Under the pieces are notes generated by a model. The model was not told the origin of the DNA and made no database searches. It was given only the letters and a program-made list of their open reading frames with translations. A stretch of DNA of 64,000 nt from Wenyingzhuangia fucanilytica (GTDB lineage Bacteria > Bacteroidota > Bacteroidia > Flavobacteriales > Flavobacteriaceae), in assembly GCF_001697185.1 (NCBI RefSeq), contig NZ_CP014224.1:1240001-1304000 (forward strand). Reading direction: 5' to 3'. This document shows, piece by piece, positions 33,893 to 43,020 of the stretch. A program made the translations under genes and the position numbers. Each line of letters starts with the position of its first letter. Position 1 is the first letter of the stretch.

Positions 33893-33955
33893 TGCTCTTT
33901 TTCTTTTAGTTTGATGGTTTTCTAAACAGATTTTAAAATAAAACTTTTAAGCGTA

Positions 33956-35497
33956 TTATGAACTACAACTAAGCATAGAACAGCCTACTTTTTTCTTAGC
34001 CCAATCGGGTCTTTTAGCAAACCATTTTTGATATTCTGGTTGTTCATCATAAGGATTTTGAATTACTTGATATAATTCTTCAACCAGACTATAGTCTTTT
34101 TGTTCTGCTGCTTCTATGGCTAGTTGAGACATGTAATTACGCAATACATATTTTGGGTTCACAGCATTCATTTTTAAAACTCTATCTTCTTTAGAAATAT
34201 CTTCGCTTTCTAATCTTGTTTGATATTGGTCAAACCAAGCTTGCCATTCTGTTAATACCTCACCTTTTAGTTGTTCGGGAATGTAAAAAGCTTCCAAACA
34301 ATCTTCAATACTATTAGCGGTGGAAAGTAATCTAAAGAAGATGGTCATGTCTGTTTCTATCAGCTTTAAATTGGTTTCTAGTGACTGTATTAAAATATAA
34401 TCTTGTTTGTTTGGAGTTTGAATTCCAATTTTAGCACACATCATTTGTAGGTTTTGCTCTTCAAATTGAGTTTTATAACTGTTTAATGCTGTTTCTAAAG
34501 GGGCTGCATCTTCTGTTAAGGTGTAAAAAGTATTGGCTAATTGATATAAATTCCACAAACCAATATTAGGTTGTTGACCGTATCGGTAACGCCTGTTTTG
34601 TCTGTCGGTTGTGTTTGGAGTCCAGTCAGGATCGTAATTGTCTAGCCAACCATAAGGACCATAATCAATAGTTAACCCTAGAATAGACATATTATCTGTA
34701 TTCATTACCCCATGTACAAAGCCTACACGTTGCCAGTGTACAATCATTTTTACAGTAGCATCTACAATTTCTTGAAAAAGTTTAGCGTAATCTTCTTTGT
34801 TGTTTTCTTCAAGATGTGGAAAATGATGACGAATGGTATAGTTCATCAAAGCAGCTAGAGTAGTTTTATCATTTCTTGATGCAAATATTTGAAAATTTCC
34901 AAAACGGATAAAGCTTTCTGCTACTCTACAAACAATGGCTCCAGGTTCATAAGCAGGATTTCCATTGTATAAAATATCTCTTAATACATCATCACCAGAA
35001 AGAGCCAAAGATAAAGATCGAGTAGTGGGAACTCCTAAATGATACATGGCTTCTGCACATAAATATTCACGAATAGAAGAACGCAACACGGCCAAACCAT
35101 CTGCTGTTCTAGAGTAAGGAGTTTTACCAGCACCTTTAAGCTGTAAAGTATAAGATTTATCGGTTTTTACTTGAAATAAATTAATAGCTCTACCATCTCC
35201 TAACTGTCCTGCCCAATTTCCAAATTGATGTCCTCCATAACACATGGCATAAGGTTCTGTATTTGGGTAAATACTATTCCCTGTAATTAATTTTTCAAAG
35301 TCTTTAGTTGTTAAATCTTCTTTAGAGAATCCTAATTTTTTAGCAACTTCTTTGTTTACGTGTATTAATTTAGGTGCTTTTGTTTTAATGGGAGTGGCTA
35401 GGGAATAACAAGCATTTTCTACCTGACGTGTAAAGTTTTCAGGATTATTATCAGCAGGTAATTCGCTAGTAAAGGTATTTTGTATGTTTAATTTCAT
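33956..35497 (-). CDS. selO: protein adenylyltransferase SelO (YdiU family)
   Basis: This 513-residue pseudokinase AMPylates proteins in redox homeostasis. Typical motifs are GGHQFGNWAGQLGDGRA near residue 88, LKGAGKTPYSRTADG near residue 120, VHGVMNTDNMS and DYGPYGWLD. The C-terminus ends CSMLSCSS, so Cys stands where eukaryotic SelO has selenocysteine before SS. It lies near the msrA/msrB genes, in keeping with a redox role. Confidence 0.94.
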   Translation of the reverse strand: MKLNIQNTFTSELPADNNPENFTRQVENACYSLATPIKTKAPKLIHVNKEVAKKLGFSKEDLTTKDFEKLITGNSIYPNTEPYAMCYGGHQFGNWAGQLGDGRAINLFQVKTDKSYTLQLKGAGKTPYSRTADGLAVLRSSIREYLCAEAMYHLGVPTTRSLSLALSGDDVLRDILYNGNPAYEPGAIVCRVAESFIRFGNFQIFASRNDKTTLAALMNYTIRHHFPHLEENNKEDYAKLFQEIVDATVKMIVHWQRVGFVHGVMNTDNMSILGLTIDYGPYGWLDNYDPDWTPNTTDRQNRRYRYGQQPNIGLWNLYQLANTFYTLTEDAAPLETALNSYKTQFEEQNLQMMCAKIGIQTPNKQDYILIQSLETNLKLIETDMTIFFRLLSTANSIEDCLEAFYIPEQLKGEVLTEWQAWFDQYQTRLESEDISKEDRVLKMNAVNPKYVLRNYMSQLAIEAAEQKDYSLVEELYQVIQNPYDEQPEYQKWFAKRPDWAKKKVGCSMLSCSS

Positions 35498-35577
35498 ATG
35501 ATGTAGTATAAGGTTTAAAAGTAGAAAGTAAAAAGTTAATCTAAACTCATAATAACTACTAGGAGAGTGAGAGGCGA

Positions 35578-35585
35578 CAAACTTA
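35578..35585 (-). promoter_or_regulatory. -7 promoter element (TAAGTTTG), possible selO promoter
   Basis: This minus-strand TAnnTTTG match is 80 bp upstream of selO, in the gap after the GNAT gene. Confidence 0.4.
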
Positions 35586-35608
35586 TAAGAATTTTAAATA
35601 AAACTGGG

Positions 35609-35878
35609 TTAGGAAATAATCTGTTTCCATTTTTCACTGCGTTGAACAACTATTTTTACATAACCACAAACAGCTACAGCTTGATAGCCTTCTTGAGTTA
35701 GTTTTTCAAAAGTTTTTTCAACCAGTATTTTTCCAATGCCCTGACCTCTTAAATTCTCTGGAACTTCGGAATGGGTTAAATACATTTTATTGTTTTTGAT
35801 GCTATATTCTACAAAAGCAGTTGCGTCTTTTACCTTTAAAATATATCTATTTTTATCTTTTTGATGTACTATTTCCAA
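35609..35878 (-). CDS. small GNAT family N-acetyltransferase (YjdJ type)
   Basis: This compact 89-residue GNAT domain has the acetyl-CoA loop RGQGIGKILVEK near residue 44. Proteins of this single-domain type are common beside redox genes; substrates are unknown. It starts three bases after the msrA stop and is the last gene of the msrB-msrA-GNAT operon. Confidence 0.85.
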   Translation of the reverse strand: MEIVHQKDKNRYILKVKDATAFVEYSIKNNKMYLTHSEVPENLRGQGIGKILVEKTFEKLTQEGYQAVAVCGYVKIVVQRSEKWKQIIS

Positions 35879-35881
35879 ATC

Positions 35882-36421
35882 TTAAAAATCTTTTAATTTA
35901 TCGGCATGTAGTTTTCTTAATTTGTTCAATTTGGGCCCTACTACCATGGCACAATATCCTTGATCAGGATTTTGTTTATAGTAATTTTGATGGTAATCTT
36001 CTGCATCAAAATAATTAATTAATGGACTTATTTCTGTCACAATAGGATTGTCAAAATATTGTTGAACATCTTTAACAATTTGTTCTGCAATTAATTTTTG
36101 TTCCTTGTTGTGATAAAATATAGCAGAACGATATTGAGTTCCAACATCTGCTCCTTGTCTGTTTAGGGTAGTGGGGTCATGAGCAGTAAAGAATAAGAAC
36201 AAAATTTCTTCAAAAGAAATGATATCTGCATCAAACTCAACTCTTACCACCTCTGCATGTCCCGTTAAGCCAGAACATACTTCTCTGTATGTTGGAGTAC
36301 CTGGTACGGTTCCTCCACTATAACCAGAAATGGCTTTTTTTACTCCTTTTATTTCGTTAAAAAATGTTTCTATACACCAAAAACATCCTGCTCCAAGTGT
36401 AGCTTGCTCTATGTTTGCCAT
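35882..36421 (-). CDS. msrA: peptide-methionine (S)-S-oxide reductase
   Basis: This 179-residue enzyme reduces methionine-S-sulfoxide. The catalytic motif GCFWC has Cys13 as nucleophile, followed by GYSGG and the conserved GHAEVVRVEFD. The resolving Cys is probably in QGYCAMVV near the C-terminus. It starts one base after msrB ends, so the two repair enzymes are made together. Confidence 0.96.
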   Translation of the reverse strand: MANIEQATLGAGCFWCIETFFNEIKGVKKAISGYSGGTVPGTPTYREVCSGLTGHAEVVRVEFDADIISFEEILFLFFTAHDPTTLNRQGADVGTQYRSAIFYHNKEQKLIAEQIVKDVQQYFDNPIVTEISPLINYFDAEDYHQNYYKQNPDQGYCAMVVGPKLNKLRKLHADKLKDF

Positions 36422-36422
36422 G

Positions 36423-36866
36423 TTATTTTTTAATTAAAGATTCTGAATTTACACAGTAGCGTAATCCACTTGGTTCTGGTCCATCGGGAAAAACATGCCC
36501 TAAATGGCTATCACAATTATTACATTGAATTTCTACTCTAATCATACCATGTGATTCATCTTTAATATATTTTATGGCATTGGTTTTTATAGGTTGAGTA
36601 AAACTTGGCCATCCTGTACCAGATTCAAATTTAATAGTAGAATCAAATAACTCATTTTCGCAACAAACACAATTGTATATTCCTGCTTCGTGACTACTAC
36701 AATACGCTCCTGTATGTGGCATTTCTGTTCCAGATAAACGAGTAATTTTAAACTGATGAGGTGTTAAGATTTGTTTCCATTCCTCAGTTGTTTTTTCTAT
36801 TCTTTTGTCTGGTGTTGGATTTCCGTTTACAGTAAAATGCATGATGTCTTTCCAAGTAATTGTCAT
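36423..36866 (-). CDS. msrB: peptide-methionine (R)-S-oxide reductase
   Basis: This 147-residue enzyme reduces methionine-R-sulfoxide. Zinc ligands are in NCVCCENE and CNNCDSHLGH, and the catalytic Cys is in RYCVNS. The core fold markers SGTGWPSF and HVFPDGP are present. There is no signal peptide, so it is cytoplasmic. It is the first gene of the msrB-msrA-GNAT operon. Confidence 0.96.
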   Translation of the reverse strand: MTITWKDIMHFTVNGNPTPDKRIEKTTEEWKQILTPHQFKITRLSGTEMPHTGAYCSSHEAGIYNCVCCENELFDSTIKFESGTGWPSFTQPIKTNAIKYIKDESHGMIRVEIQCNNCDSHLGHVFPDGPEPSGLRYCVNSESLIKK

Positions 36867-37018
36867 GAAATAAATTTTATGTGATTGGTAGTAAAAATAA
36901 ATAATTACTTACAGTTCTAGCCCTATTGACCAAGTTTATATAAATTAAAGAATGTTTTAGGATAGGAGTGTTTATATTTTATAAAACTCATAAAAATTGT
37001 ATATTTAATTAAAAAGAA

Positions 37019-38107
37019 ATGATTCTACTGTTTTTGTACTTGTTTTTAGCCTTGTTTGTTTCATTTGTATGTTCAATATTAGAATCGGTACTTTTGTCTA
37101 TTCCTCAGTCATTCTTAATTGTTAAGCAAGAAAAAGGAGCTAGTTGGGCTACCACTTTTATAGGGTATAAAAGTAATATAGACAAACCTTTGTCTGCTAT
37201 TTTATCTATGAATACTGTTGCTCATACTATTGGAGCGGCAGGGGTTGGAGCACAAGCTGTTAAAATATACGGAGAGGCTTCTTTTGGAATGGTATCGGCG
37301 GTGTTAACCATACTAATTCTTGTGTTTACAGAAATTATTCCTAAAACAATGGGAGCTAATTATTGGAGACAATTGGCTGTGATTTCTGTACATGTTATTA
37401 GTGGAATGGTGTTTTTAACTTATCCGTTGGTAATGATGTCTGCATTGATTACCAAACTATTTTCATCTGATAAAAAAGAACAAACCACTAGTAGAGAAGA
37501 AATTGCTGCTTTGGCAAGTATTGGAGCAGATGAAGGAGTTTTTTCGGAAAAAGAACACAAAATTATTCATAACATTTTAAGATTAAAAAATGTAAAAGTA
37601 GTAGAGATCATGACTCCAAGAGTTGTGGTAGTTGTTGCTGATGAAAACTTATTATTAAATGATTTTTTAAAAAGTAAAGATTATTTAAAGTATTCAAGAA
37701 TTCCTGTTTATTCTGATAATGAAGAAAATATCACGGGATATGTGTTTAGGCAAGAGGTTTTTGAAAAGTTAGCAGAAAATAAATATGAGTTAAAATTAAA
37801 AGATATTAAAAGAGATATTTATGTAGTTTCTAATGATATTGTGTTGTTTTCTCTTTGGGAAAATTTGTTAGAGAAAAAAGAACACATTGCTTTAATTGTG
37901 GATCAATACGGTGGAGTAGATGGTGTTGTAACTATGGAAGACATTATAGAAACGCTATTAGGTTTAGAAATTATGGATGAAAAAGATACCATTATTGATA
38001 TGCAAAAATTTGCAAGAGAAAGATGGAAAACACGCCAAGCAAAATATAAATTACTTTATAAATTAAATAGAGAAATTAGATCTGATGATGATAAAAATGA
38101 TGCTTAA
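37019..38107 (+). CDS. CNNM/CBS-domain membrane protein (hemolysin/CorC-like)
   Basis: This 362-residue protein has a DUF21 (CNNM) membrane part with three to four helices (residues 1-150), followed by two CBS domains (MTPRVVVVVADENL to TMEDIIETLLGLE). The short C-terminal tail lacks the CorC_HlyC domain of longer homologues. CNNM proteins take part in magnesium or divalent-cation handling. It stands alone on the plus strand. Confidence 0.88.
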   Translation: MILLFLYLFLALFVSFVCSILESVLLSIPQSFLIVKQEKGASWATTFIGYKSNIDKPLSAILSMNTVAHTIGAAGVGAQAVKIYGEASFGMVSAVLTILILVFTEIIPKTMGANYWRQLAVISVHVISGMVFLTYPLVMMSALITKLFSSDKKEQTTSREEIAALASIGADEGVFSEKEHKIIHNILRLKNVKVVEIMTPRVVVVVADENLLLNDFLKSKDYLKYSRIPVYSDNEENITGYVFRQEVFEKLAENKYELKLKDIKRDIYVVSNDIVLFSLWENLLEKKEHIALIVDQYGGVDGVVTMEDIIETLLGLEIMDEKDTIIDMQKFARERWKTRQAKYKLLYKLNREIRSDDDKNDA

Positions 38108-38146
38108 CTTCTTATAGAATAGTGTTATAAATCATACAGTATATCG

Positions 38147-38154
38147 TATATTTG
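38147..38154 (+). promoter_or_regulatory. -7 promoter element (TATATTTG) of the SDR gene
   Basis: This TAnnTTTG match is 22 bp before the SDR start codon. Confidence 0.55.
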
Positions 38155-38176
38155 CATTCGATTTTTACACAAACAA

Positions 38177-39724
38177 ATGTCAGAGAATTCTAAACAATCA
38201 TCTGTAAATGAAGCAGAAGTAAAGCAATGTATTCAAACAATTGAATCTTTGTTAGAAGATACCAATCAACTTTTTGAAATGCCAGAAGAACAACGTGTGG
38301 CTTTAATGAAAGTAGCAGGATTGTTGAGTAGGCCTACCAAAGAAGAGCAAGACAAGCGTAGAAAAAACGCAAAGAAAGCAGCAAAACGTAAACAACAAGA
38401 GAGAGATAAACATGCTCGAAAAGAAACAGGAATTCGTTCTGCTAGAGAATCGGCTGTTTTTGAAGCTCCAAAAATGTTGACTTTTACCGAGGTTAAAAAA
38501 GAGGATACTCCGGAGTTAGAGTCTCCTAGAAACTGTTATGTGTGTAAAACGTTGTATACCAAACTACATCATTTTTATGATAGTATGTGTACCGAGTGTG
38601 GAGATTTTAATTATGCTAAACGTTTCCAAACTGCTGATTTAACTGGTCAAGTAGCTATTATGACGGGATCTCGTTTAAAAATAGGTTATCATATCACTTT
38701 AATGATGTTACGTTCAGGAGCTACGGTAATTGCTACGACTCGTTTTCCTGCAGATTCTGCCATTCGTTTTGCCAAAGAAGCAGATTTTCACGAATGGGGA
38801 CATCGTTTAAAAATTCACGGGTTGGATTTAAGGCATATTCCAAGTGTAGAAATTTTCTGTAACTATATAGAGCAAAAATACGATAGATTAGATATTTTAA
38901 TAAATAATGCCGCACAAACGGTAAGAAGACCAGCAGGTTTCTATACTCATATGATGGAAACAGAAGAGAAACCTTTGTCTGCTTTGCCTGTGAATGCTCA
39001 AGAACTATTAAGTGATCACTACGGTTGTTTAGAAGAGTTGAGTTTATTAAGCGGTAGTGTAGTAGCAACCAATAAGAATGCACCAGTAAGTTGGCATGGA
39101 GAACAACCAGGAGTTGGATTAAGAGCTTCGGCTAAATTATCTCAAATTCCTTATAGTTTTGATAATTCTTTAGTAACTAATGAAGTGTTTCCTGAAGGGG
39201 AATTAGATGCAGATTTACAACAAGTTGATTTACGTAAAACCAATAGTTGGCGTTTAAAAATAGGAGAGATAGAAACTACTGAAATGGTAGAGGTTCAGTT
39301 GGTAAATTCTGTAGCACCTTTTGTGTTAATTAACCGTTTGGGTGAGTTGATGAAAAAGGAAAATACAGGAATGAAGCATATTATTAATGTATCTGCTATG
39401 GAAGGGAAGTTCTATCGATTTAAAAAAGAAGATAGACATCCACATACCAATATGGCAAAGGCAGCCTTAAATATGTTAACTCATACTTCCGCATCAACAT
39501 TTGCAAAACATGGAATTTACATGAATGCTGTGGACACAGGTTGGGTAACCGATGAAGATCCTGCTGAATTATCTAAGAAAAAAGTAGAAGTACACGATTT
39601 TCAGCCTCCGTTAGATATTGTTGATGGTGCAGCTCGTGTAATAGACCCGTTGTTTGATGGAATAAACACTGGAAAACATTGGTGTGGTAAGTTTTTAAAA
39701 GATTATAAGCCTATTGATTGGTAG
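38177..39724 (+). CDS. atypical SDR oxidoreductase with zinc knuckle
   Basis: This 515-residue protein is twice the usual SDR length. Residues 1-115 are charged and helical with a Lys/Arg-rich coiled coil. Cys121/Cys124 and Cys138/Cys141 then form a CxxC-x13-CxxC knuckle, probably zinc-binding. An SDR Rossmann domain starts with TGSRLKIG near residue 162, and [12 protein letters not shown] follows. At the active site the YxxxK position reads TNMAK, so the catalytic Tyr appears to be Thr. A long insert of about 100 residues separates the NNAA and Ser regions. The reaction is unknown; loss of the Tyr may mean another mechanism or a binding role. Confidence 0.85.
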   Translation: MSENSKQSSVNEAEVKQCIQTIESLLEDTNQLFEMPEEQRVALMKVAGLLSRPTKEEQDKRRKNAKKAAKRKQQERDKHARKETGIRSARESAVFEAPKMLTFTEVKKEDTPELESPRNCYVCKTLYTKLHHFYDSMCTECGDFNYAKRFQTADLTGQVAIMTGSRLKIGYHITLMMLRSGATVIATTRFPADSAIRFAKEADFHEWGHRLKIHGLDLRHIPSVEIFCNYIEQKYDRLDILINNAAQTVRRPAGFYTHMMETEEKPLSALPVNAQELLSDHYGCLEELSLLSGSVVATNKNAPVSWHGEQPGVGLRASAKLSQIPYSFDNSLVTNEVFPEGELDADLQQVDLRKTNSWRLKIGEIETTEMVEVQLVNSVAPFVLINRLGELMKKENTGMKHIINVSAMEGKFYRFKKEDRHPHTNMAKAALNMLTHTSASTFAKHGIYMNAVDTGWVTDEDPAELSKKKVEVHDFQPPLDIVDGAARVIDPLFDGINTGKHWCGKFLKDYKPIDW

Positions 39725-39866
39725 TTTTGGAAGATGGTCGTTGGTAAAAGGTAAAAAGATGGAATGATTGAGAAAGTAATATTTGTTTAAATATATTCTT
39801 GATTCCGCTTAAACACCAATTCATTAGGGCATCGAACGGAGTAGAGATGTTAATATGGGAAAATAT

Positions 39867-39898
39867 AAGAAAGAGTAGCTAAACAGCTACTCTTTCTT
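39867..39898. terminator. bidirectional hairpin terminator overlapping the globin stop
   Basis: A 14-bp perfect stem AAGAAAGAGTAGCT/AGCTACTCTTTCTT has loop AAAC. The stop codon of the minus-strand globin gene lies in its right arm, so it can serve both the SDR gene and the globin. Confidence 0.65.
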
Positions 39899-40291
39899 GT
39901 TTTTGGGTTTATTTCTGGCAATAACTACATTCTGAATGTGAGCAATACTAAAAGCTGCCATTTGAGCTCTAGTGGCCAAATCACCTTCGTACAAACCATC
40001 AATTGTTTTTTTCCAGATACTTAACCAATGATCAAAATGTTTTTGAGTAATCATGTGGTTAAAAGTAGCATCTGTTGCTAAGTGTTTTTGGGTAGGATTT
40101 CCTTTAAACTTTGGAATTCCAAACAAATTTGTTTCCCAAAAATCAGTTAATTTTTCTAGGTGTGCTGGCCAATCTTCATTAGGAATCATTCTGTTAAAAA
40201 TAGGGCCTAATAAATCATCTTTTCTGATTTCATCATAAAAGGCACAAACCAATTTATTGATGTCTACTCTGTTTTGAATATCTGTTTTCAT
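39887..40291 (-). CDS. group III truncated haemoglobin
   Basis: This 134-residue globin has the group III pattern of a short 2-over-2 fold: LVCAFYDEIRKDDLLGPIF, the NLFGIPKFKGNP loop and a proximal His in ITQKHFDHW near residue 80. Group III globins are thought to bind O2 or NO and occur in microaerobic bacteria; the function here is inferred. Three bases separate its start from the stop of the FemAB-like gene upstream. Confidence 0.92.
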   Translation of the reverse strand: MKTDIQNRVDINKLVCAFYDEIRKDDLLGPIFNRMIPNEDWPAHLEKLTDFWETNLFGIPKFKGNPTQKHLATDATFNHMITQKHFDHWLSIWKKTIDGLYEGDLATRAQMAAFSIAHIQNVVIARNKPKNKKE

Positions 40292-40294
40292 AGG

Positions 40295-41398
40295 TTAAAG
40301 ATACTGTTCTTTATATTGATATAAGTCGTAAAATTCTTTGTCGTATGGATAATCCCAACATCCCATTCTGTGATAAAGATCTCCACCAAATCCTTTTTTA
40401 TAAATATGTACACCGTGCAAAGGATGTGTTTTTTCTAAATTTGGTGCCGATCCAAACATGTCGTATTCTATACATCCCCAATTTTTAGAAATTTTTATAG
40501 ATTCCCATTGAAGTGCATAACTAGCCATTTGGTTGTTTTTACAAGAAGAAGATGCTCCATATAAATAAGTTCCTCGTTCTTTGGATAAAACTAAAAACAT
40601 AGAAGCAAGGAACTCCCCATCTAAATCAGCCATTAGCATTTTAACGGTTACTCCTTTATTGTGATGATCTTGATTGGTAAATATAGTTGTAAAAAAATCT
40701 TCACTTTGTAAGGGGATATCGTGCCTAACAGCAGTGTCGTGGTAAAGTTTGTACCAATCTTTAATGTGTTCAATACCATATTCTTTTACACGAATTCCAT
40801 TCTTAAAAGCTTTTTTGATGTTGTATCGCGTATTATATCTCATGTTTTTAAGTAATTCTTTTTCCGATAATGTTAAATCAAGAAAAAAAGTATTTTTAGG
40901 TAACACATCTCCTATACTTTTTTTTAAATTCCAATGATTGGTTTTAAAGTTTACACGATATTCCTGTGTTTTTGAGATGGGAGGGCCAATCCAATTTCCA
41001 GATTTATCAAAATATTCATCTTCTACCGCCCATTGGTTTTCCCAAATTAAATCATAACGAATAAACATACAATTTGAGGGAAGATGCGGTTTTATAGCTT
41101 CTGATAATTGTTCTAAAAACAATCCTTGGTTTTCAAAAGAGGGTTCTAATTTTGGACCATAAGGAACATAAGCAAAACAGGTATTGTCATCAATTTTTTT
41201 TGTGAGTATCAATAAATCTTCTCCTGTTTTTACATCAGCATCTTCATTTACATCTAATAAATCTTTTGAAACAGTTAATTCGAATCCGAGTGGAAGTAAA
41301 CCTTGATTTTTTTTAATTCGACCCCAAAAAGGAGTTTGTGTAATGATATTTGTTGTGTTGAGTTCTTCTATTTTTTTTGATTCTAACTTACAAATCAT
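40295..41398 (-). CDS. FemAB/GNAT-like aminoacyl- or acyltransferase
   Basis: This protein of about 367 residues resembles the FemAB (lipid II:amino acid transferase) fold of two GNAT-like halves, with features such as QTPFWGRIKK near residue 20, KTNHWNLKKS, MRYNTRYNIKKA and ASYALQWESIKISK. It may add amino acids to a peptidoglycan or other envelope substrate; this is family inference. The reading frame is open to 41425, but a -7 element at 41410-41417 puts the transcript start near 41405, so the ATG at 41398 is the likely start. Confidence 0.8.
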   Translation of the reverse strand: MICKLESKKIEELNTTNIITQTPFWGRIKKNQGLLPLGFELTVSKDLLDVNEDADVKTGEDLLILTKKIDDNTCFAYVPYGPKLEPSFENQGLFLEQLSEAIKPHLPSNCMFIRYDLIWENQWAVEDEYFDKSGNWIGPPISKTQEYRVNFKTNHWNLKKSIGDVLPKNTFFLDLTLSEKELLKNMRYNTRYNIKKAFKNGIRVKEYGIEHIKDWYKLYHDTAVRHDIPLQSEDFFTTIFTNQDHHNKGVTVKMLMADLDGEFLASMFLVLSKERGTYLYGASSSCKNNQMASYALQWESIKISKNWGCIEYDMFGSAPNLEKTHPLHGVHIYKKGFGGDLYHRMGCWDYPYDKEFYDLYQYKEQYL

Positions 41399-41409
41399 AC
41401 TTTTTTTTG

Positions 41410-41417
41410 CAAAGCTA
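41410..41417 (-). promoter_or_regulatory. -7 promoter element (TAGCTTTG) deciding the FemAB-like start
   Basis: This minus-strand TAnnTTTG match lies inside the over-extended reading frame and supports the ATG at 41398. Confidence 0.55.
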
Positions 41418-41486
41418 AAAATCAATTATTGAATATGAAATATTTTAGAAGTTCTTCTTTTTAAAACTAATCTTTGTTGATGACAA

Positions 41487-42188
41487 TTAAAATAAAGCAA
41501 TTGCCATCCCTAATAAAATGGCAATAAATTTAGGGTAACTAAACTTGTGGTTTTCTGAACTTTCGAAAAGAATTACAGTAGATATATGTAAGAAAATACC
41601 AATGATTAACGCTGTAATTTGATGTTGATAATCTTGAAAAAAGTAAATTTTAGAGGCTAAAAAACTTCCCAAAGGACTCATCAAAGCAAAAGTGGTCATA
41701 AAAAACACAACTTTTTTTAAATCGTATTCATGTTTTAAAAAGAAAGAAGTTAATACAATTCCTACAGGAACTTTGTGAATAACAATAGCCCATAAAAAAG
41801 ATTGATTATTTGCGTATCCTAAAGGAATTCCTTCGGAAAAAGCATGAATACACAAACTAATAAACAACATCCAAGGAAATTGTTTTTTTGAATCGTGAAT
41901 ATGAACATGTCCGTGTTCTGCTCCTTTAGAAAAAGATTCTAAAACCAATTGTATGATAATACCAATAAGTATAAAAACACCAACCATTTTAGAATCTATG
42001 GTGTTTGAATGCTCGTGATTGTGATCTAAAATTCCAAAAGCTTCGGGTAATAAATGACTAATCGTCATTGATAATAAATACGCACCACTAAACGAAAGTA
42101 GTAGTTGTATAAACTTTTTGTTTGGTTGACTGATGCTTACAAATAATACACTTGCTAAGACAGAAACAATTAAATAAACGTATATCAT
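41487..42188 (-). CDS. ZIP family metal transporter
   Basis: This 233-residue protein has seven to eight helices. The His-rich segments DHNHEHSN and HGHVHIHDSKK resemble ZIP metal-binding loops. Conserved IHAFSEGIPLG and IHKVPVGIVL contain the helix 4 and 5 metal site (H, E, H). It probably imports zinc or iron into the cytoplasm. Its ATG overlaps the upstream methyltransferase stop by four bases. Confidence 0.88.
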   Translation of the reverse strand: MIYVYLIVSVLASVLFVSISQPNKKFIQLLLSFSGAYLLSMTISHLLPEAFGILDHNHEHSNTIDSKMVGVFILIGIIIQLVLESFSKGAEHGHVHIHDSKKQFPWMLFISLCIHAFSEGIPLGYANNQSFLWAIVIHKVPVGIVLTSFFLKHEYDLKKVVFFMTTFALMSPLGSFLASKIYFFQDYQHQITALIIGIFLHISTVILFESSENHKFSYPKFIAILLGMAIALF

Positions 42189-42916
42189 TTTGTTAAAATC
42201 AAGATAAGTCTATCTGAGTTTTCTACATCAAAATCAGATAAATTATAGTCGCCAAAGATATGTTTAATTTTTAAATTGGCTTGCTTAGAATAGTGTTTGA
42301 ATTTTTCTAAATCTATGGCTTTTACACGCTCTTGAAAATGAAGGGTTTCATCATTTTCGTTAAGAGATATTTCTTTGGTAATAAATCCATCAGTTACGTG
42401 TCTTTTGATATTAAATTCAATATCATCACGTGTTACCACTTCAGCATTTACCAAGTTTTTTATCACTTTGTTTACATTCATGTAATCAATTACCGCAACT
42501 CCTTCATCATTTAAACAGTCTTCAATATTTTGTAAAACCTTAATATCATCGCTGTCTTCATCAAAATATCCAAAACTGGTAAACATATTAAAAACGGCAT
42601 CAACCTTAATGTTAAAAGGCTTACGCATATCTTGTACAATAAACTTTAAAGTATTATTGGCAAATTGATTGGCGTAATCTATACTGTTTTTAGACAAATC
42701 TGCTCCAATTACAGGATATCCAAGTGTGTTTAAAAAAATAGAATGCCTTCCTTTTCCACAGGCTAAATCTAAAATTGAATTGTTTTTAGGAAGTTTTAAA
42801 AAGGAAACCAAGTTTTGCATAAATGCTTTGGCTTCATCGTTGTTTCTGTTTTTGTATAAAATATGGTAATAACGCGTGTTGAACCATTCGCCAAACCAAG
42901 TTTTAGTGTTTTCCAT
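42185..42916 (-). CDS. class I SAM-dependent methyltransferase
   Basis: This 243-residue Rossmann methyltransferase has the SAM motif I ILDLACGKGRHS near residue 45, motif II VIGADLSKNSI, and motif IV FNMFTSFGYFDED. The substrate is unknown. It is cotranscribed with the ZIP gene and divergent from the THUMP methyltransferase. Confidence 0.85.
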   Translation of the reverse strand: MENTKTWFGEWFNTRYYHILYKNRNNDEAKAFMQNLVSFLKLPKNNSILDLACGKGRHSIFLNTLGYPVIGADLSKNSIDYANQFANNTLKFIVQDMRKPFNIKVDAVFNMFTSFGYFDEDSDDIKVLQNIEDCLNDEGVAVIDYMNVNKVIKNLVNAEVVTRDDIEFNIKRHVTDGFITKEISLNENDETLHFQERVKAIDLEKFKHYSKQANLKIKHIFGDYNLSDFDVENSDRLILILTK

Positions 42917-42936
42917 GTACTTTTTTAATTGAAGTT

Positions 42937-42944
42937 CAAATTTA
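42937..42944 (-). promoter_or_regulatory. -7 promoter element (TAAATTTG) of the methyltransferase-ZIP operon
   Basis: This minus-strand TAnnTTTG match is 20 bp upstream of the methyltransferase start. Confidence 0.5.
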
Positions 42945-42992
42945 GTTAATTTATTCTTTAGTAGTTTTATTCAAAAGACATTACAATCAATT

Positions 42993-43000
42993 ACTTTTGT
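42993..43000 (+). promoter_or_regulatory. -7 promoter element (TACTTTTG) of the THUMP methyltransferase
   Basis: This TAnnTTTG match predicts a start site near 43005, after the TTG at 42997 that opens the frame, so translation begins at the ATG at 43021 or 43039. Confidence 0.55.
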
Positions 43001-43020
43001 GGTCTAAAATATACAAGTAT

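Noticed and set aside
39725-39886. Possible tRNA or pseudogene between the SDR and globin genes
   Set aside because: No cloverleaf, T-loop GTTCGA or open frame was found; only the terminator hairpin at the right end is supported.
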